From Diplosphaera chodatii (taxonomy: Eukaryota; Chlorophyta; Trebouxiophyceae; Prasiolales; Stichococcaceae), in assembly GCA_032358165.1 (NCBI GenBank), contig JAALGY010000049.1:124001-188000 (forward strand): 64,000 nt of DNA. The letters run 5' to 3'. The first letter of the stretch is position 1. The number at the start of each line of letters is the position of its first letter. The position numbers were made by a program, and so were the translations under genes. Positions 48,430 through 59,570 of this stretch are shown here, in pieces. The notes below the pieces were generated by a model. The model saw only the letters and a list, made by a program, of their open reading frames with translations, ran no database searches and had not been told where the DNA came from.

Positions 48430-49997
48430 CTAGCTATGCATCAAGAGTGTCTTGCAGATACATGTCCAATGTTGCAATTGACCCTCCCGCAAGCACACAG
48501 AGAGCAGGGTGCATCAAACTCCCGCCTGTACTATTGCAACAGTACCAAACACATTGTCTGTAGCTGTTGCAGCGCACCATGATAGTCGTCAGCGCCAGCA
48601 TGATGAGCACGCACAGCGTCACCGGCCCCAACTTGTCATCAAAGAACCCATACTGCGCAGCAGGTGTGATAACATATGTTGGAGCTGGAGGCCCAAGCGT
48701 GCTAGTCCTGTATAGGACGGACGCACCGATAGTATGCATGTGCCATGGCATGTTGTGACATGGCACGATGGGAGCGGCCAGCGCAAATGTCTCAACTGCA
48801 GTAGGATGTAGGATGTAGGATCCGGCATGTATCGCTGTGCCCACCTGCTTCCGTCGCAGGTTGCTGCTGCGGAAGTAGTATACAAATGCTGCGTACACAA
48901 CCTGCACGCAGAGCACCGGAGCGGGCCTTTAGGTGCGCAACTGGCAGCTGCCCGATGCTGGGGTTGCACATACAGCAGCACACTGCTGCATTCATCGGCA
49001 CAGGGCCGCTCTCACAACCACACACAGCCTGGCCGCACATCAGCGCGACGCCAAGCGTCAGAGCAGCGCGCACCATGAGCAGCGACACCGGCAGCAGCAG
49101 CATCGCGACGACCTGCGTCGTGCGCCTCGTCACCCGCCGCGCGTGCTTCCCCGCCGGCGCGTCCGAGTCCTCCTCGATGCTGAAGCCCACCTGGTGCGCA
49201 GCCACGTGCAACCGTCAGCCTGGCAGCTGCAGGCCCAGAGCTAGTCACACACAACACCTCCTCTGGCACGATGATAGTATGCGTAGCCTGCCAGCTGCAA
49301 GAGGCGGCCCGTCAAATGACCCGCCTGACCGCATCGGCATAGTAGTGTGCTGTGAAAGCGGGACATTTCTGTGCGGCGTGTAGGGTTTTGGCGCACCAGG
49401 GCGCTGGTGATGCCGCCCATCATGACCGCCATGTGCATCCAGGACAGGTAGGTGCGCTCCAGGGCGAAGTAGGTCTTGGGCTCGATGCGCAGCGGGATCT
49501 TCCTGCGGCAGCAGCAGGCGCCACGCTGAGGCCAACTCAAGCATCACAGGATGCCAACGGGCGTCCCTGCTGTCGCATCCACCGCACAAACTCATGCCGC
49601 GCCGGGCACAGTGCGCCAGCTTCGATCAAATTTGCGGCAGTGGTGCCGCAGGCAGCAGCTCTGTTGCAGCATGGGGCTCAGGGGCTGGTGCACGGCGGCG
49701 ACACGACGCGCCGATGGGTTTAGGGTTTAGAGTTTTAGCCAGCTGCATGCCCACTGTTGCCAGCCTGCCCTCCGGCGCTGCCGGTGCATCCCGCCTGGGT
49801 GCTCACCCCACCCGGCTGCCCACCGACAGCGTGAAAAGTTACAGTGAAGGAGCAGAATGGCATACGGGCACCCGACAACGGAATAAATATTTTAAATTTA
49901 AATAAAATACAATGCACCTGGGCACTTGGAAGCGGGCGCCCTCGGTGTAGGTGCGCGTGCCGAACAGCGTGTCGGTGACGGCATTGCCGCCCGCCAT
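48430..49997 (-). CDS. VTC1: Vacuolar transporter chaperone 1-like protein
   Basis: Small membrane subunit of the VTC complex, which makes and stores polyphosphate in acidocalcisome-like vacuoles. Exons: 49997-49918, 49502-49397, 49190-49074, 48901-48845, 48652-48578, plus a short 3' tail. The DUF202/VTC1 core is clear: KIPLRIEPKTYFALERTYLS, WMHMAVMMGGITSAL (helix 1), VVAMLLLPVSLLM joined to VVYAAFVYYFRSSNLRRKQ (helix 2), and YGFFDDKLGPVTLCVLIMLA (helix 3). The tail is ambiguous: splicing at an AG near 48447 gives TLLMHS and a stop at 48430, while reading through gives 40-odd extra residues and a stop at 48434. About 150 residues, near the yeast size of 129. The start at 49997 is the Met nearest the core; in-frame Mets further up exist. 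There is no SPX domain, as expected for VTC1. Confidence 0.85.
49716..49730. repeat. Telomere-like motif in VTC1 intron 1
   Basis: GGGTTTAGGGTTTAG on the plus strand, in the middle of the intron. Confidence 0.65.
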
Positions 49998-50727
49998 GGC
50001 GGCCCGCGCTGCCGCCGCTTGCTGCCGCTTGCCGCGGCTGGGCAGTTGGTGAGGCGATCGCTGAGGCACCTTTGGGGCACGACATGTTGCATGCTCAGAT
50101 AGGCTTGTGCTGAGCAGCATGCGCTCGATGTTGTTGCCGTGAACCATGCTGATGTGGCAGGAAGCACGAGTCGCTGCCCCTTGTGCGTGCATGGCTGTGC
50201 CACATGGCTGTGGAAGTTTGTGCAGCAGCGCTGGTCTGCCGGCAGCCGCGACAGGACATCATGCATGATCCTGACTAAGCTGATGTCCAGGCCAGAGCAG
50301 CCCACCTGCGCAATGGCGCAGCGCGCAACCAGTCGAGGCGCGCCTGACTACGCCTGGCACAGTGTCGTCTTTCCTGCTGGGCTGCCAGCCAGCAGAGCTG
50401 AGCGACTGTCGCCAGCTGCACCGCGATATTCGCCTGGACCTAGCCACAGGCTGCAGGCTTTCAACGGGTTCTGCAGCGTGCCTCAGAGAAGTCAGGCCTT
50501 CAGCAAATGCTCTCAGCTGATGGTATTGTGAGAAGGAGAAAGCTGAGTGTCAGGCTGCCGTAGCAGTCTAGCAGATCATGGAGCAGTGCTCGACTGCAGC
50601 AGAGGGTGCTGAGGATGCGCCACTGGCGGGATATCAGGCACATCGAGCATGACGATCGCCAGCGCACAGTCGATGTGTTACACCGATTCGCACGTCCCAG
50701 CAGCTCTTCATATCAGCGTCAGTCGCC
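49998..50727. other. Divergent promoter region, VTC1 / DCC1
   Basis: 730 bp between two head-to-head start codons; it may include upstream VTC1 coding sequence if a more distal Met is used. No TATA box or RNA gene was seen. Confidence 0.65.
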
Positions 50728-53700
50728 ATGAGCGGCCCGCTGCACCTGGCGCCGGGTGTGCAGACACGCCTGCGCTATGGTGCTGGCGTGCGCCGCGATC
50801 TGCAGCTGCTGGAGCTGGACGAGGCCCTGCTGACAGAGTTGCAGGCAAACGGGTGAGCAACTGACGCCAATGCATTTGCATGATCGTTCATGATCTCTGC
50901 AGAATTGGCATCGCTCGTTTAGATTCAAAATTGCACCGCCTGTGGCATTCATGCAGCGTGCATGCATGCAGTCCCTCAAACACGATAAACATGAACATCC
51001 GTTGCACGCTCGTGACGAACATCTACATGAAAGACGGGAATACACAGTGCTTGCTGCATCGGCACGTACATCACCGAGTGCTGTCGACACGGTGGCGTCG
51101 CGGTGGCTCAGAGGGACTGCATGCGCCGCAGCAACGGCACGATTACAAATGTCAAACAGCAGGTTTGGAGACCAGCAGCATAACACATGGGTCATCATCA
51201 TCTCCAGGGGCAGCATCAAGGGGGCGTCTGCGGCAGACGAGGCGGTGCTGTGCACCCGCGACCGCACCTACGCCCTGAAGCACGTGCAGACCACCAACAC
51301 CGTGCTGCTCATGCCCACGGCTGCAGAGGTGCGCCTGGGCTGCGCCCGGCGCCGCATGCTCGATGTGGGTCTCAGAGCCCAAGGCGAGCTGCGGCTCATG
51401 CCCACGGCTGCAGAGGTGCGCCTGGGCTGCACCCGGCGCCGCATGCTCGATGTGGGTCTCAGAGCCCAAGGCGAGCTGCGGCATTACTGAGTACCGGCAA
51501 GCAGCTGCTGCTGCTGATCACAACACTCCCTCATGCTCGATGTCAGGCGCATCAGTGCCAGGCGCATCAGGAGGCTGCACCCGCTGCGGGAGCAGTAAAT
51601 GCATTGATGAACTTGTCGCAGGCGGCGCCGGCGCAGCTGGATGGCGGCCCTGCAGTGGCGGTGGGCGCCGAGACCGACCACCACATGGAGGCGGTGCTGG
51701 CTGCGCCCCGGCTGGAGAAGCTAGATGCTCTGCTGCCGGTGAGTTTGCCGCTGGCCGATGCACATGGGTGATGCGCATGGCCTCCTCGACGTGCATGTAC
51801 ACAAACGCGCCTCCGAGCTGGTCGGCATCGGGTCACGGGTCGGCTGATGCATGATACTGGTTTGAAGGGACCATCGTCACTGCTGCGTGCTCGGGTCTGG
51901 CCAACATGGCAGTGGTGACGTCGACAGCAGTGCCAGCTGACCGACATGCTGACCTACGCAGGTATACGATGGTGAGGAGCACGCGCATGGTTCAATGTCT
52001 GATGGGGATAGCCTACGGGGGGACTCCCAGAATGGCGCGGCCCCGATGCCGCTCAGCTTTGAGGACCTGCTGGTCAGGGTGCAGGTCAGCTGCAGCTCTG
52101 ATCGAAATGATCCCAACACCAACTGCTTGCTCATCAGGTATGACTGCTGTCTGCGTGTATGTCAACGGCGTTGCATGAAAGGAGCTGACAAGTGGCCCAG
52201 TGGCATGAGGAGTGTAGGCTCTCGGCATCTGCAGGCCAGCGAGGCGGAGCTGCAGGAGGCCCTGGAGCAGAGGGGCGCGCTGCAGCTGGGCCGCGGCTGG
52301 CATCGGCTGTCGCCGGAGCTGCGGGTGGGTGCCTACATGCACAGGTTGCCCGGGAGCCTTTCCCCACTTTGCATCTTGGCGCAGAACCGTGCATGTCTGC
52401 GCAGCCTGCAGTATCAGCCGGGGCAGCCCGCCTGCGCCTGTCTGCCGCTGCTACACCCCAACACAGCCCAAGCTCCGCTGCTGGCATACCCAGTGTGGCG
52501 CTGAATGGCTCGTACGACAAAAAAGTGCAGTCAGTGGGACATGATGGGCCGCTGCCAGGTGTGCACGGCAGGTGAGGCGAGTCAACGGATCAGCTGCTGC
52601 GCCACACAGTGCATATCCGGCCGCAGGGCACGGTGCTGAGGGTGCTGCTGCTGAGCGTGGAGCAGCACGGCTGGCGGCGGGAGGCGGTCAGCGCCGACGA
52701 GGCCGCGGCGGCGCTGCAGGCAGACGGCTTCGACCCCAGGTGATCACTTTGAGGATGCGCACTGGTGCCTGATCGAGAGTGCATGTGCCACCGGCTGAAA
52801 TCACACTGCACCGTCGCCGCTGCTGTCACTGCCGCGGCGTTCACAAGCACGCAGAGCCGTCTACTGCTTGACAATCTGCTGAGCGAGTGACAAGCATCAA
52901 TGGGCAGCGCCTGTTGGAAAAACCTGCAAAATGGCTGGATGGTGGAGCTGCCCTGCGTCAGTGCATCGACGCCCAGTAGCAGCGCTGGCGGGGCAGACCA
53001 CTGTGCCATGGCGCTGAGGCGACCGACCTCTGCCGATGTGCTGCGTGCAACCTGCTGCAGGGTGGTGCGGCACTGCCTCAGCCTGGTGGGCAGCCCTGCA
53101 GCGGCAGCTGGCGAGGCGGGCGGCGGGCCCGCAGGGCAGCTGTGGCGGCTGGACGATCGGAAGGTGTGCTGGCGCTACCCCTGCCACCATGCTGCACCCC
53201 AGTCAATCGACGTCTCCTCTGCAGAGCCACCCAGAAGCGCATCTACAAGACATGTGGTTCGCACTGCTGTGTAGTGGCACCGGCGGCCAATCTCCTGAGC
53301 ACCTACAAGCAACCCGTATATTACATAGCTTCAATATGATCCGCCACAGTGAAGGTGCATATGCAGGTGGCGCTGCACTTTGCTCGGGAGCTGCTGCGGC
53401 AGCGGCCAATCTGGGAGCGCCCCGAGTTCATGGCAGCCTGGCGGGACGCCCTCCCAGAGGTGAAAGCTCCCACCCTGCAGCATGTCCATATGGCAGACAA
53501 AATCGATGAGCGTCGCGGGCGGCAGGCGGCAGGCGGCAGGCGACCTGCCTTCATGTCAAGGCATCGCTTCCCAGGCCCTGCAGCTGGGACCGTGGCGCCG
53601 CTCGCTACAGGGCTTCGTGGTGCTGCTCGCTACAGGGCTTCCAGGCGGACCAGGGCGTGCTGCGGGGCATGGCGCTGTCCGAGGCGGAGGACCGGCTGCG

Positions 53701-54140
53701 TCACTTTCCCGCGGACGAGCTGCCGGCGGCGCCCGCGGCGCGCTTCGCAGCGCTGTTCGCCGCCAGGCCGCGCTGGACGGCGGACGACATCACCCCGTTC
53801 CTGGACGGCATGCAGGTTTGCATGATGCTGCCATTGGCGCCATTTTTGCATGATGCTGCCATTGGCGCCAGGTTTGCATGATGCTGCCGTTGGCGCCATG
53901 TTTGCGGGACACAAGCTTGAAGATCTGGACCGGATGGTAAGCACCGTGGGGTCAACGACCTGTGCACGGCCCCAGGGCAGCACCGCGCGTCCATGCAGCT
54001 CTGGTATCCACAGCTGGGATTTGGAATCTGCTGTTGCTGTGCAGGCGCCGGGCCAGTCGAAGGAGGCGCTGCTGCTGCGCCACGCGCGCGCCGCGCAGCC
54101 CGCGGGCCCGGCGGGCCACACGGTCTACAGCGCGCGCTGA
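50728..54140 (+). CDS. DCC1: Sister chromatid cohesion protein DCC1
   Basis: Subunit of the alternative Ctf18-RFC clamp loader, needed for cohesion during DNA replication in the nucleus. Ten exons: 50728-50852, 51208-51328, 51571-51738, 51962-52084, 52235-52324, 52627-52739, 53061-53163, 53367-53459, 53636-53815, 54045-54140; 403 residues (human 393). Family blocks: DLQLLELDEALLTEL, AVLCTRDRTYALKHVQTTNT, TDHHMEAVLAAPRLEKLDAL, VVRHCLSLVG, and the C-terminal winged-helix part RWTADDITPFLDGM with the family-typical end HTVYSAR. Introns are GT-AG and phases match. The 3' edge of exon 2 is duplicated in frame (87 bp), so an isoform with 29 extra residues is possible. The exon 9 acceptor is also duplicated. 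It converges with HCF101. Confidence 0.92.
51308..51480. repeat. 87-bp direct duplication at DCC1 exon 2 donor
   Basis: Two near-identical 87-bp copies beginning CTCATGCCCACGG at 51308 and 51395 each contain the exon end LMPTAAE, the GT donor and the same intron start. 87 is a multiple of three and the segment has no stop. Confidence 0.92.
53600..53640. repeat. 25-bp duplication of DCC1 exon 9 acceptor
   Basis: GCTCGCTACAGGGCTT occurs twice, 25 bp apart. Only the second keeps the DCC1 frame; the first would shift it. Confidence 0.75.
53817..53905. repeat. Three short tandem repeats in DCC1 intron 9
   Basis: Units of TTTGCATGATGCTGCC(A/G)TTGGCGCCA-type sequence occur three times directly after the donor. 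Confidence 0.85.
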
Positions 54141-54682
54141 AGACTGGACGGGGCCTGCGCTGGCCGGCACCCTGTAGCATGCACCGACAGGGCAGGGCAG
54201 AGTGCAGAGCCATTCCGACACCGGCACAGCACCAGGCAGCGACAAGCGGCGCAAGAGGCAGCTGTGCCGGCCTTGCACGGCAGAAGGTGGACCATGCAGC
54301 CAGCAGGGTGGCGGCCGAAAGCATACTGGGTGGCCGGATGCTGCAAGCAGCCGGTGTGGGGAGCACAGATGTGTATGCAACTGCTGCTCCTACGATGGCT
54401 GGAACATCATCAAATCCGCGGGGTTGCTGAACGTGCAAGTTAGACTCCATTGTATCAGTCAGAACTGCACCACTTCAGTTCACAGCCACCAGCCAGGCTG
54501 ACAGCACATCCTTTCTAGATGCATTATGGTATGAGCCTCCTCAGTCAACGCAACTAACAGTGGGCCTTCTACAGGCTGGCAGGTCGTTCAACACTTGTTG
54601 TAACAGGGGACCCTCTGTCCAGTTTTCCAGCCATTATCAAGGCTCAACTAGGCTACTCCTGATATGTGGCCACACCGGCCGC
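54141..54682. other. Convergent 3' regions, DCC1 / HCF101
   Basis: 540 bp between facing stop codons, holding the DCC1 poly(A) signal. No minus-strand TGTAA was found for HCF101. Confidence 0.7.
54599..54603 (+). terminator. TGTAA poly(A) signal of DCC1
   Basis: Plus-strand TGTAA about 460 bp after the stop, the only one noticed in the interval. Confidence 0.5.
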
Positions 54683-57600
54683 TCATCTGGACTGCGGCGG
54701 CCCTGTAGCCATTAGGATGCGCTGTGCAGCCGACTCCGGCAACTGCTGCTCGCTGTTCTGCCCAGCTGCTTCCGCTGCTGCCTGCGCCCGCGCCGCCCCA
54801 ATGGCCGCGGCCCGCTGCTGCAGCTGCTGCGGCGTCAGCCGCTCCAGACCGGCGAGCAGATCGAAAGGCGCCACCTGGTTGGATGATGGCGACTCAACAG
54901 CTCAGCGCCAGAATCGCTAACACCACCGAGTCTTGTGCTGCTGCTGCCATGACCCGCCACACAAATGTGAGCAGCTGACCAGCAGCCACGGCAGGGGCGG
55001 CGGCAATGCATCAGCGCTTGAAATAAGCCGCAAACGCAAGTGCCATTCTGGGCTGCGAGGAAACCCCTAAACCCTAAACCCTTGCCTGGTTGAAGCCGTC
55101 CTCCCACAGGATCTGCACCGCGTAGTTGCCGCAGGGGGCGATGGACGACGGCTGCACATCGTCCGCCACCGCTGGCGCCAGCCGCTCCCCCTGTAGTGAC
55201 ATTCGACATGCGCATCAGCAGCCGCGAGTGTGGCCAAAACTTCAGTGCTACCAGGTTCAGAGCTGGTCCGGCGCTGCGTGCTGCACGCTACCCAATGCAC
55301 ATGTGGCACAGTCACAAAGCACTACAATGTCAGTATGAGTTTGCGCAAAATGTGTACCGTCCACTCATCGATGGCTGCCGCTGAGGTGTCGTTCCGCCGC
55401 ACGGTGGCGGGATGCAGGAAGAACTCCTGCTGCCGCGGCTGCTCTGCTGCTGCCGCCGCTGCTGCTGTGATGCTGCTGCCATCCGCCGGCGCAGCCGCTA
55501 ATGCGGCCGCGGCTGCCGAGACCGGCGCGACGGCCGGCGCCGCATCTGTGTCTGCCGGCTGCGCCGCTGCTGCCGCCGCCGCGCCGCCAGCTGGCAGCGT
55601 CACCGCAAAGGCAGCCACGCTGTCGTCAAACCTGCAGAAAAGCATGAAGCCGACAGTTCAATCCTCTGCAGCCTTTGCCAAGCAATGCGATGTGTTCGTG
55701 GACGCGATCATTTTGCGCAGGGTCTTGTGGCACTGCGGCCTGAGCAGGTGTATACTGAATCATGCCGCCAGCCATTGCAGGAAGCACCTGGCAAGCCAGC
55801 TCAGCAGCACAGCAGCAGATCCCCACACAGGTGGTATCATGGGGAGATGCCCTTGCTGGCACACCTGACGGCGCTGCGCGGGGCCGCCTCCAGCTTGGCC
55901 ACGCACTACCGCAGCGCCAACACCCTAGACCCTAAATCCGATTCTTCCAGCAGGTTGCCAGGGGGTCGGGACCCTTGGAGCACACCTGACGGCGCTGCGG
56001 GGCGCCGCCTCCAGCTTGGCCACCTCCCGCACCACCGCCGCGCCCAGCTCCATGAAGGCGGCCGCCGTGGGGCTGTCGGGGTCGGACACCACCAGCGGCT
56101 GGCCCCCTGCGAGCCGCACACACATGTCAGCATGACTGCGCTTGCAATAGCATTGCTTGCGCTCTGGGCATGGCCTGCGCAGACGCCTCTGACCCAAGCC
56201 GGCCGAAGCAGTGACAGCTGCTACACATGCAAGTCACCCCGCGCCAAACAGCTAGCAGACGTGTAATGGCGGAGCAAACATATTCCAGACATCCGATTAC
56301 TCACCGTCGCCGGCCTGCGAGATGTCCTCGGCGATGGGGAAGCGGATGAGGTGGGGTAGCCCGAACTCCCTCTGGATGCGATCGCCGCTGCCGGCGCCAA
56401 AGGGCGTGTACCGCCGCCCGTCGTGCCCGTCGAAGAACGACATGTTCTCCACCACTGCCACGCACGGCACCTGCACACAAATAGTGATGGCGTCACAGAT
56501 CGGGCGATCCGCAGGCAGCATCGGCAGCGGCGGATACCGGCTGCTGTGGAGCCATGTGCTGGCAGTGCAGAGCTCGGACGCTCAGCATCTGGACGACTGA
56601 GCCATGCTGAGTTGCGCAGCCCAAAGGGATTGCACTCAGGCAGTGCGCCGCTGAAGATGTCTCCAATGTCTGACTGCACACACTGATGCTGCACAGTGTC
56701 AGCGGCCCTCCTCACACTTGACAAGTGGCATCTGGCACCGCAGGTCACCTGCAGGCGGGAGAACATGCGGATGCCCTTGGCCACGTCCACATACGCCAGC
56801 TTCTGGGGCGTCGTCACAATGACCGCCGCCGAGAACGACACCGTCTGGCACCTGTGGCAGCAGCCGGGCGGTGTGGCCTTCAGTAGCGCCGTGAACGGGA
56901 GGCATTTGTGCTGCCTGAATGCTGCCGCTATTCAAGAGGGCCATGATCGCCGGATAGAGGTTACAGGCATGGTTTGGGTTGCCTTTCTGCCCTGTAGGGG
57001 CGATGGTGCACTTGCAGCATCAGCTGAGTGCGCTGCAGGGAAGGCGACACGCTGTCGGCGTCGGGTGGGTGTGCTATAGGGGAGATGCTGCCACTCACAG
57101 GGTCAGCTGGATGTCGCCGGTGCCCGGCGGGAAGTCCACCACCAGGTAGTCCAGATCGCCCCACGCCGCCGTCGTCAGCAGCTGCTGTATCAGGCCTGCA
57201 CAGTGCAACATCACACCTGTCATCACACCATACTCTCCGCAGCAACACGGTCATCAGCAGCCCTTGTTCGCTGGCTGTTGCACAAAACCACCCCACGTCA
57301 GCTTTGTGAAGGATACTGCTGCCCATGCGCTCCGCACAAGCACGCATTGCACTGAATAAGCACGCTACTGCACAATTTGCAGCTGCGGTCCAATTCTGAC
57401 AGCACAATCCCTTTCATTGTGACCTGCCATGGCTGTGGGACGTTGTGCGAACCCCACCTGACACCATGGCGCCACGCATGATGGCAGACCCCTGCCCAGC
57501 GAAGCCGAAGGACACAGCCTTCACGCCCTCATACTCCACCGGCGTCAGCGCCTAGGAAGCACAACGACAGACAATCACGACATGCGCTTCCACTCTGCAA

Positions 57601-59570
57601 AGCAGCACAACTGACCCAAACACAGGTGGGATGCACCCTGGCTCCTGTTGGCTGCCAGCAGCGCTGCAGAATGGCGCTCAGTCATGACGTGCTGAGATGG
57701 CGCTCAGTCATGACGTGCTGAGATGCGCTCAGCTGCCCTTGGCACAGCTGGCGAAGCGTTGCGGGACGCTGCAGCGCTTCAGCAGCTGCCGCGCTTGGTC
57801 AGCCGGGCGGTGCCGCCTTTGCACACGATATCCTCATGTGATACGGCACCCCAGCCCCTACGGCAATGCAATACTGGGCGGCGTACTCGGGTGGCGGGGT
57901 CCATGATCATGACGCGCGGCTGCGGGCTGATCATCGTCGGCAGGCTGGGCCCGTGCACGTCCGCGTCCAGGATGCCAACGCGCCCGCCCATCTGCGCGCC
58001 CAAAAAGCACGCACCTCTCGCAAGGTGTACAAGAAGAGCGCAGCTGCCTCTCGCACTTCACAGCCGCTCGCAGCCCTGCCGCAAAACCATACATGCGCCA
58101 GTGTCTGCACTGTCTGAGCTGCAGTTCCTCATTCATGTGCGTGTGGTGTACCTGGAGCAGCGTGTAGGCCAGGTTTACCGCCGTGGTGGACTTGCCGACG
58201 CCGCCCTTGCAGCTGGACACCGCGATGACGTGCTTCACCCGCTGCAGCCCGCCCGGCCGCCCCGCTGCACCAGGATTGCAAAAGGGTAAGAGCCTGAACT
58301 TGCTTCGGCGAGCACAGCGCCGCATGGCGCAGTGTGGAGCAGATGCAGAGCGTGCCCGCAGCCATCACGACCAAGGGCTGCAGTCCCCCGCAGCCTTGTA
58401 CGCACACTTGGGTAGGCTGCGCAGCAGCCAGCGCCTGGCTAGATACGGTCTGGTGCTGGAGGCTGGGGATGAGTCTCACATGTCGGCTGGATGGGCTTGG
58501 GTGGATCTGCGTCCATGACCAGCTTGACGTCTCGCACCCACGGCAGCTCCCCAACAAACAGCCGTGCCTGCATGCACCGCAAGGACACTGTTAATAGCCA
58601 TAGGCACGCGCTGGAAGCATGACGACTGTTTGCATGTCTCAGCATGACCGCGCTGCAGTGCCCGCCAAGCTGTGCAGCGCCATCGCTGGAACAGCGGAAT
58701 CAGTGCGGCTGGCGCATCAACACGCCCTGGCAGGCTGCACCAGCTGCGAAGGGCTGTCACATTGAAGTCCGGGCGCGTGGAACTACCTGGCGCTCGAACT
58801 CGGCCTTGACGGGGCACGCGGGCGTCGTCAGCTGCAGCCGAAAGTCCACGATGCCAGCAGACCGGTCTGCAGATTGCAACCAAATGATGCAGGACCTCAT
58901 AAAATTGTACGAGGGAGTTCGGCGTGCATGCATGCATGTATGCATGCTGCAATCTGCTGCCTTTTCCTGCAGGCTGTGGCCGCTGGTATGCGACAGCTGC
59001 GGCAAGATAATGGCAACAATGCAGCAACACCCTGCGAGAGAGGCGCCCACCAGTGACAAGGTCCCTGACAAAGCCGCAGGTCACGATGTCCTCGCCAAAG
59101 TCGGGGTCGATGATGCGTGACAGCGCAGCCAGCACCTCGCCCTCTGCCGAAGTGGTGGCCTGCGCCAGACAGGTGTGTTCAGGCTCTACCAGCGACAGGG
59201 GTTTCAAGGTGTGCACGGTGGACCCCACAGTGCGCTGTGCAACATTCCTGGCGCTGCAGCATTTGGCATTAGCTTCTGTGGCATCAGCTGCCATCCCAGC
59301 AAGGCGCCGTGTTACCTCTGCGGTGCCGTTATGAGCCCGTGCGTGCTTCCTGCTGCTGCTGCTGCTGCTGCTGCGGCCGCTGCGGGGCAGCAGAGCATCG
59401 CCAACAGGCGGCGAGCTGGCGCCAAGCACTGACGTCCTGGCGACGTGACTGACGCTGCATCTGCTCGACCGACGTTGCTGCCGCCGCTGCGAGCAGGAAG
59501 GCGCTGCAACGCGTGGCGCGGGCGCAGCTGGCGGTGCTGAGGCTGCTGGCACGCTGACGGACTTTAGCAT
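54683..59570 (-). CDS. HCF101: HCF101, chloroplast Fe-S scaffold (Mrp/NBP35 family)
   Basis: P-loop ATPase that carries 4Fe-4S clusters in the chloroplast, mainly for photosystem I. 14 exons: 59570-59316, 59159-59051, 58866-58787, 58567-58480, 58264-58152, 57991-57887, 57551-57458, 57195-57099, 56851-56749, 56470-56305, 56106-55986, 55631-55358, 55190-55086, 54874-54683; 633 residues (Arabidopsis 532). Exon 1 is an 85-residue Ser/Arg/Ala-rich transit peptide. The DUF59 domain follows ([28 protein letters not shown]), then the Walker A region [20 protein letters not shown] near residues 196-215, [42 protein letters not shown] and [15 protein letters not shown], and finally a DUF971 domain ([27 protein letters not shown]). 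Extra length is an Ala-rich insert in exon 12. Intron 13 has a GC donor followed by telomere repeats. The exon 11 3' edge is duplicated. Confidence 0.96.
55061..55081. repeat. Telomere-like repeats at HCF101 intron 13 donor
   Basis: Plus strand AAACCCCTAAACCCTAAACC plus C; on the coding strand GGGTTTAGGGTTTAGGGG starts four bases after the GC donor. Confidence 0.85.
55860..56030. repeat. Duplicated 3' edge of HCF101 exon 11
   Basis: About 46 bp covering the end of exon 11 ([11 protein letters not shown]) and its donor recur 121 bp into intron 11. The spacer between copies contains telomere-like CCCTAGACCCTAAATCC. Confidence 0.88.
57670..57720. repeat. Perfect 25-bp tandem repeat in HCF101 intron 6
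   Basis: GCGCTCAGTCATGACGTGCT with flanking GAGAT/G is repeated head to tail twice. Confidence 0.8.

Noticed and set aside
39412..55081. Subtelomeric location suggested by TTTAGGG motifs
   Set aside because: Each site has only about two units and sits inside an intron of a single-copy housekeeping gene; there is no long telomere tract.
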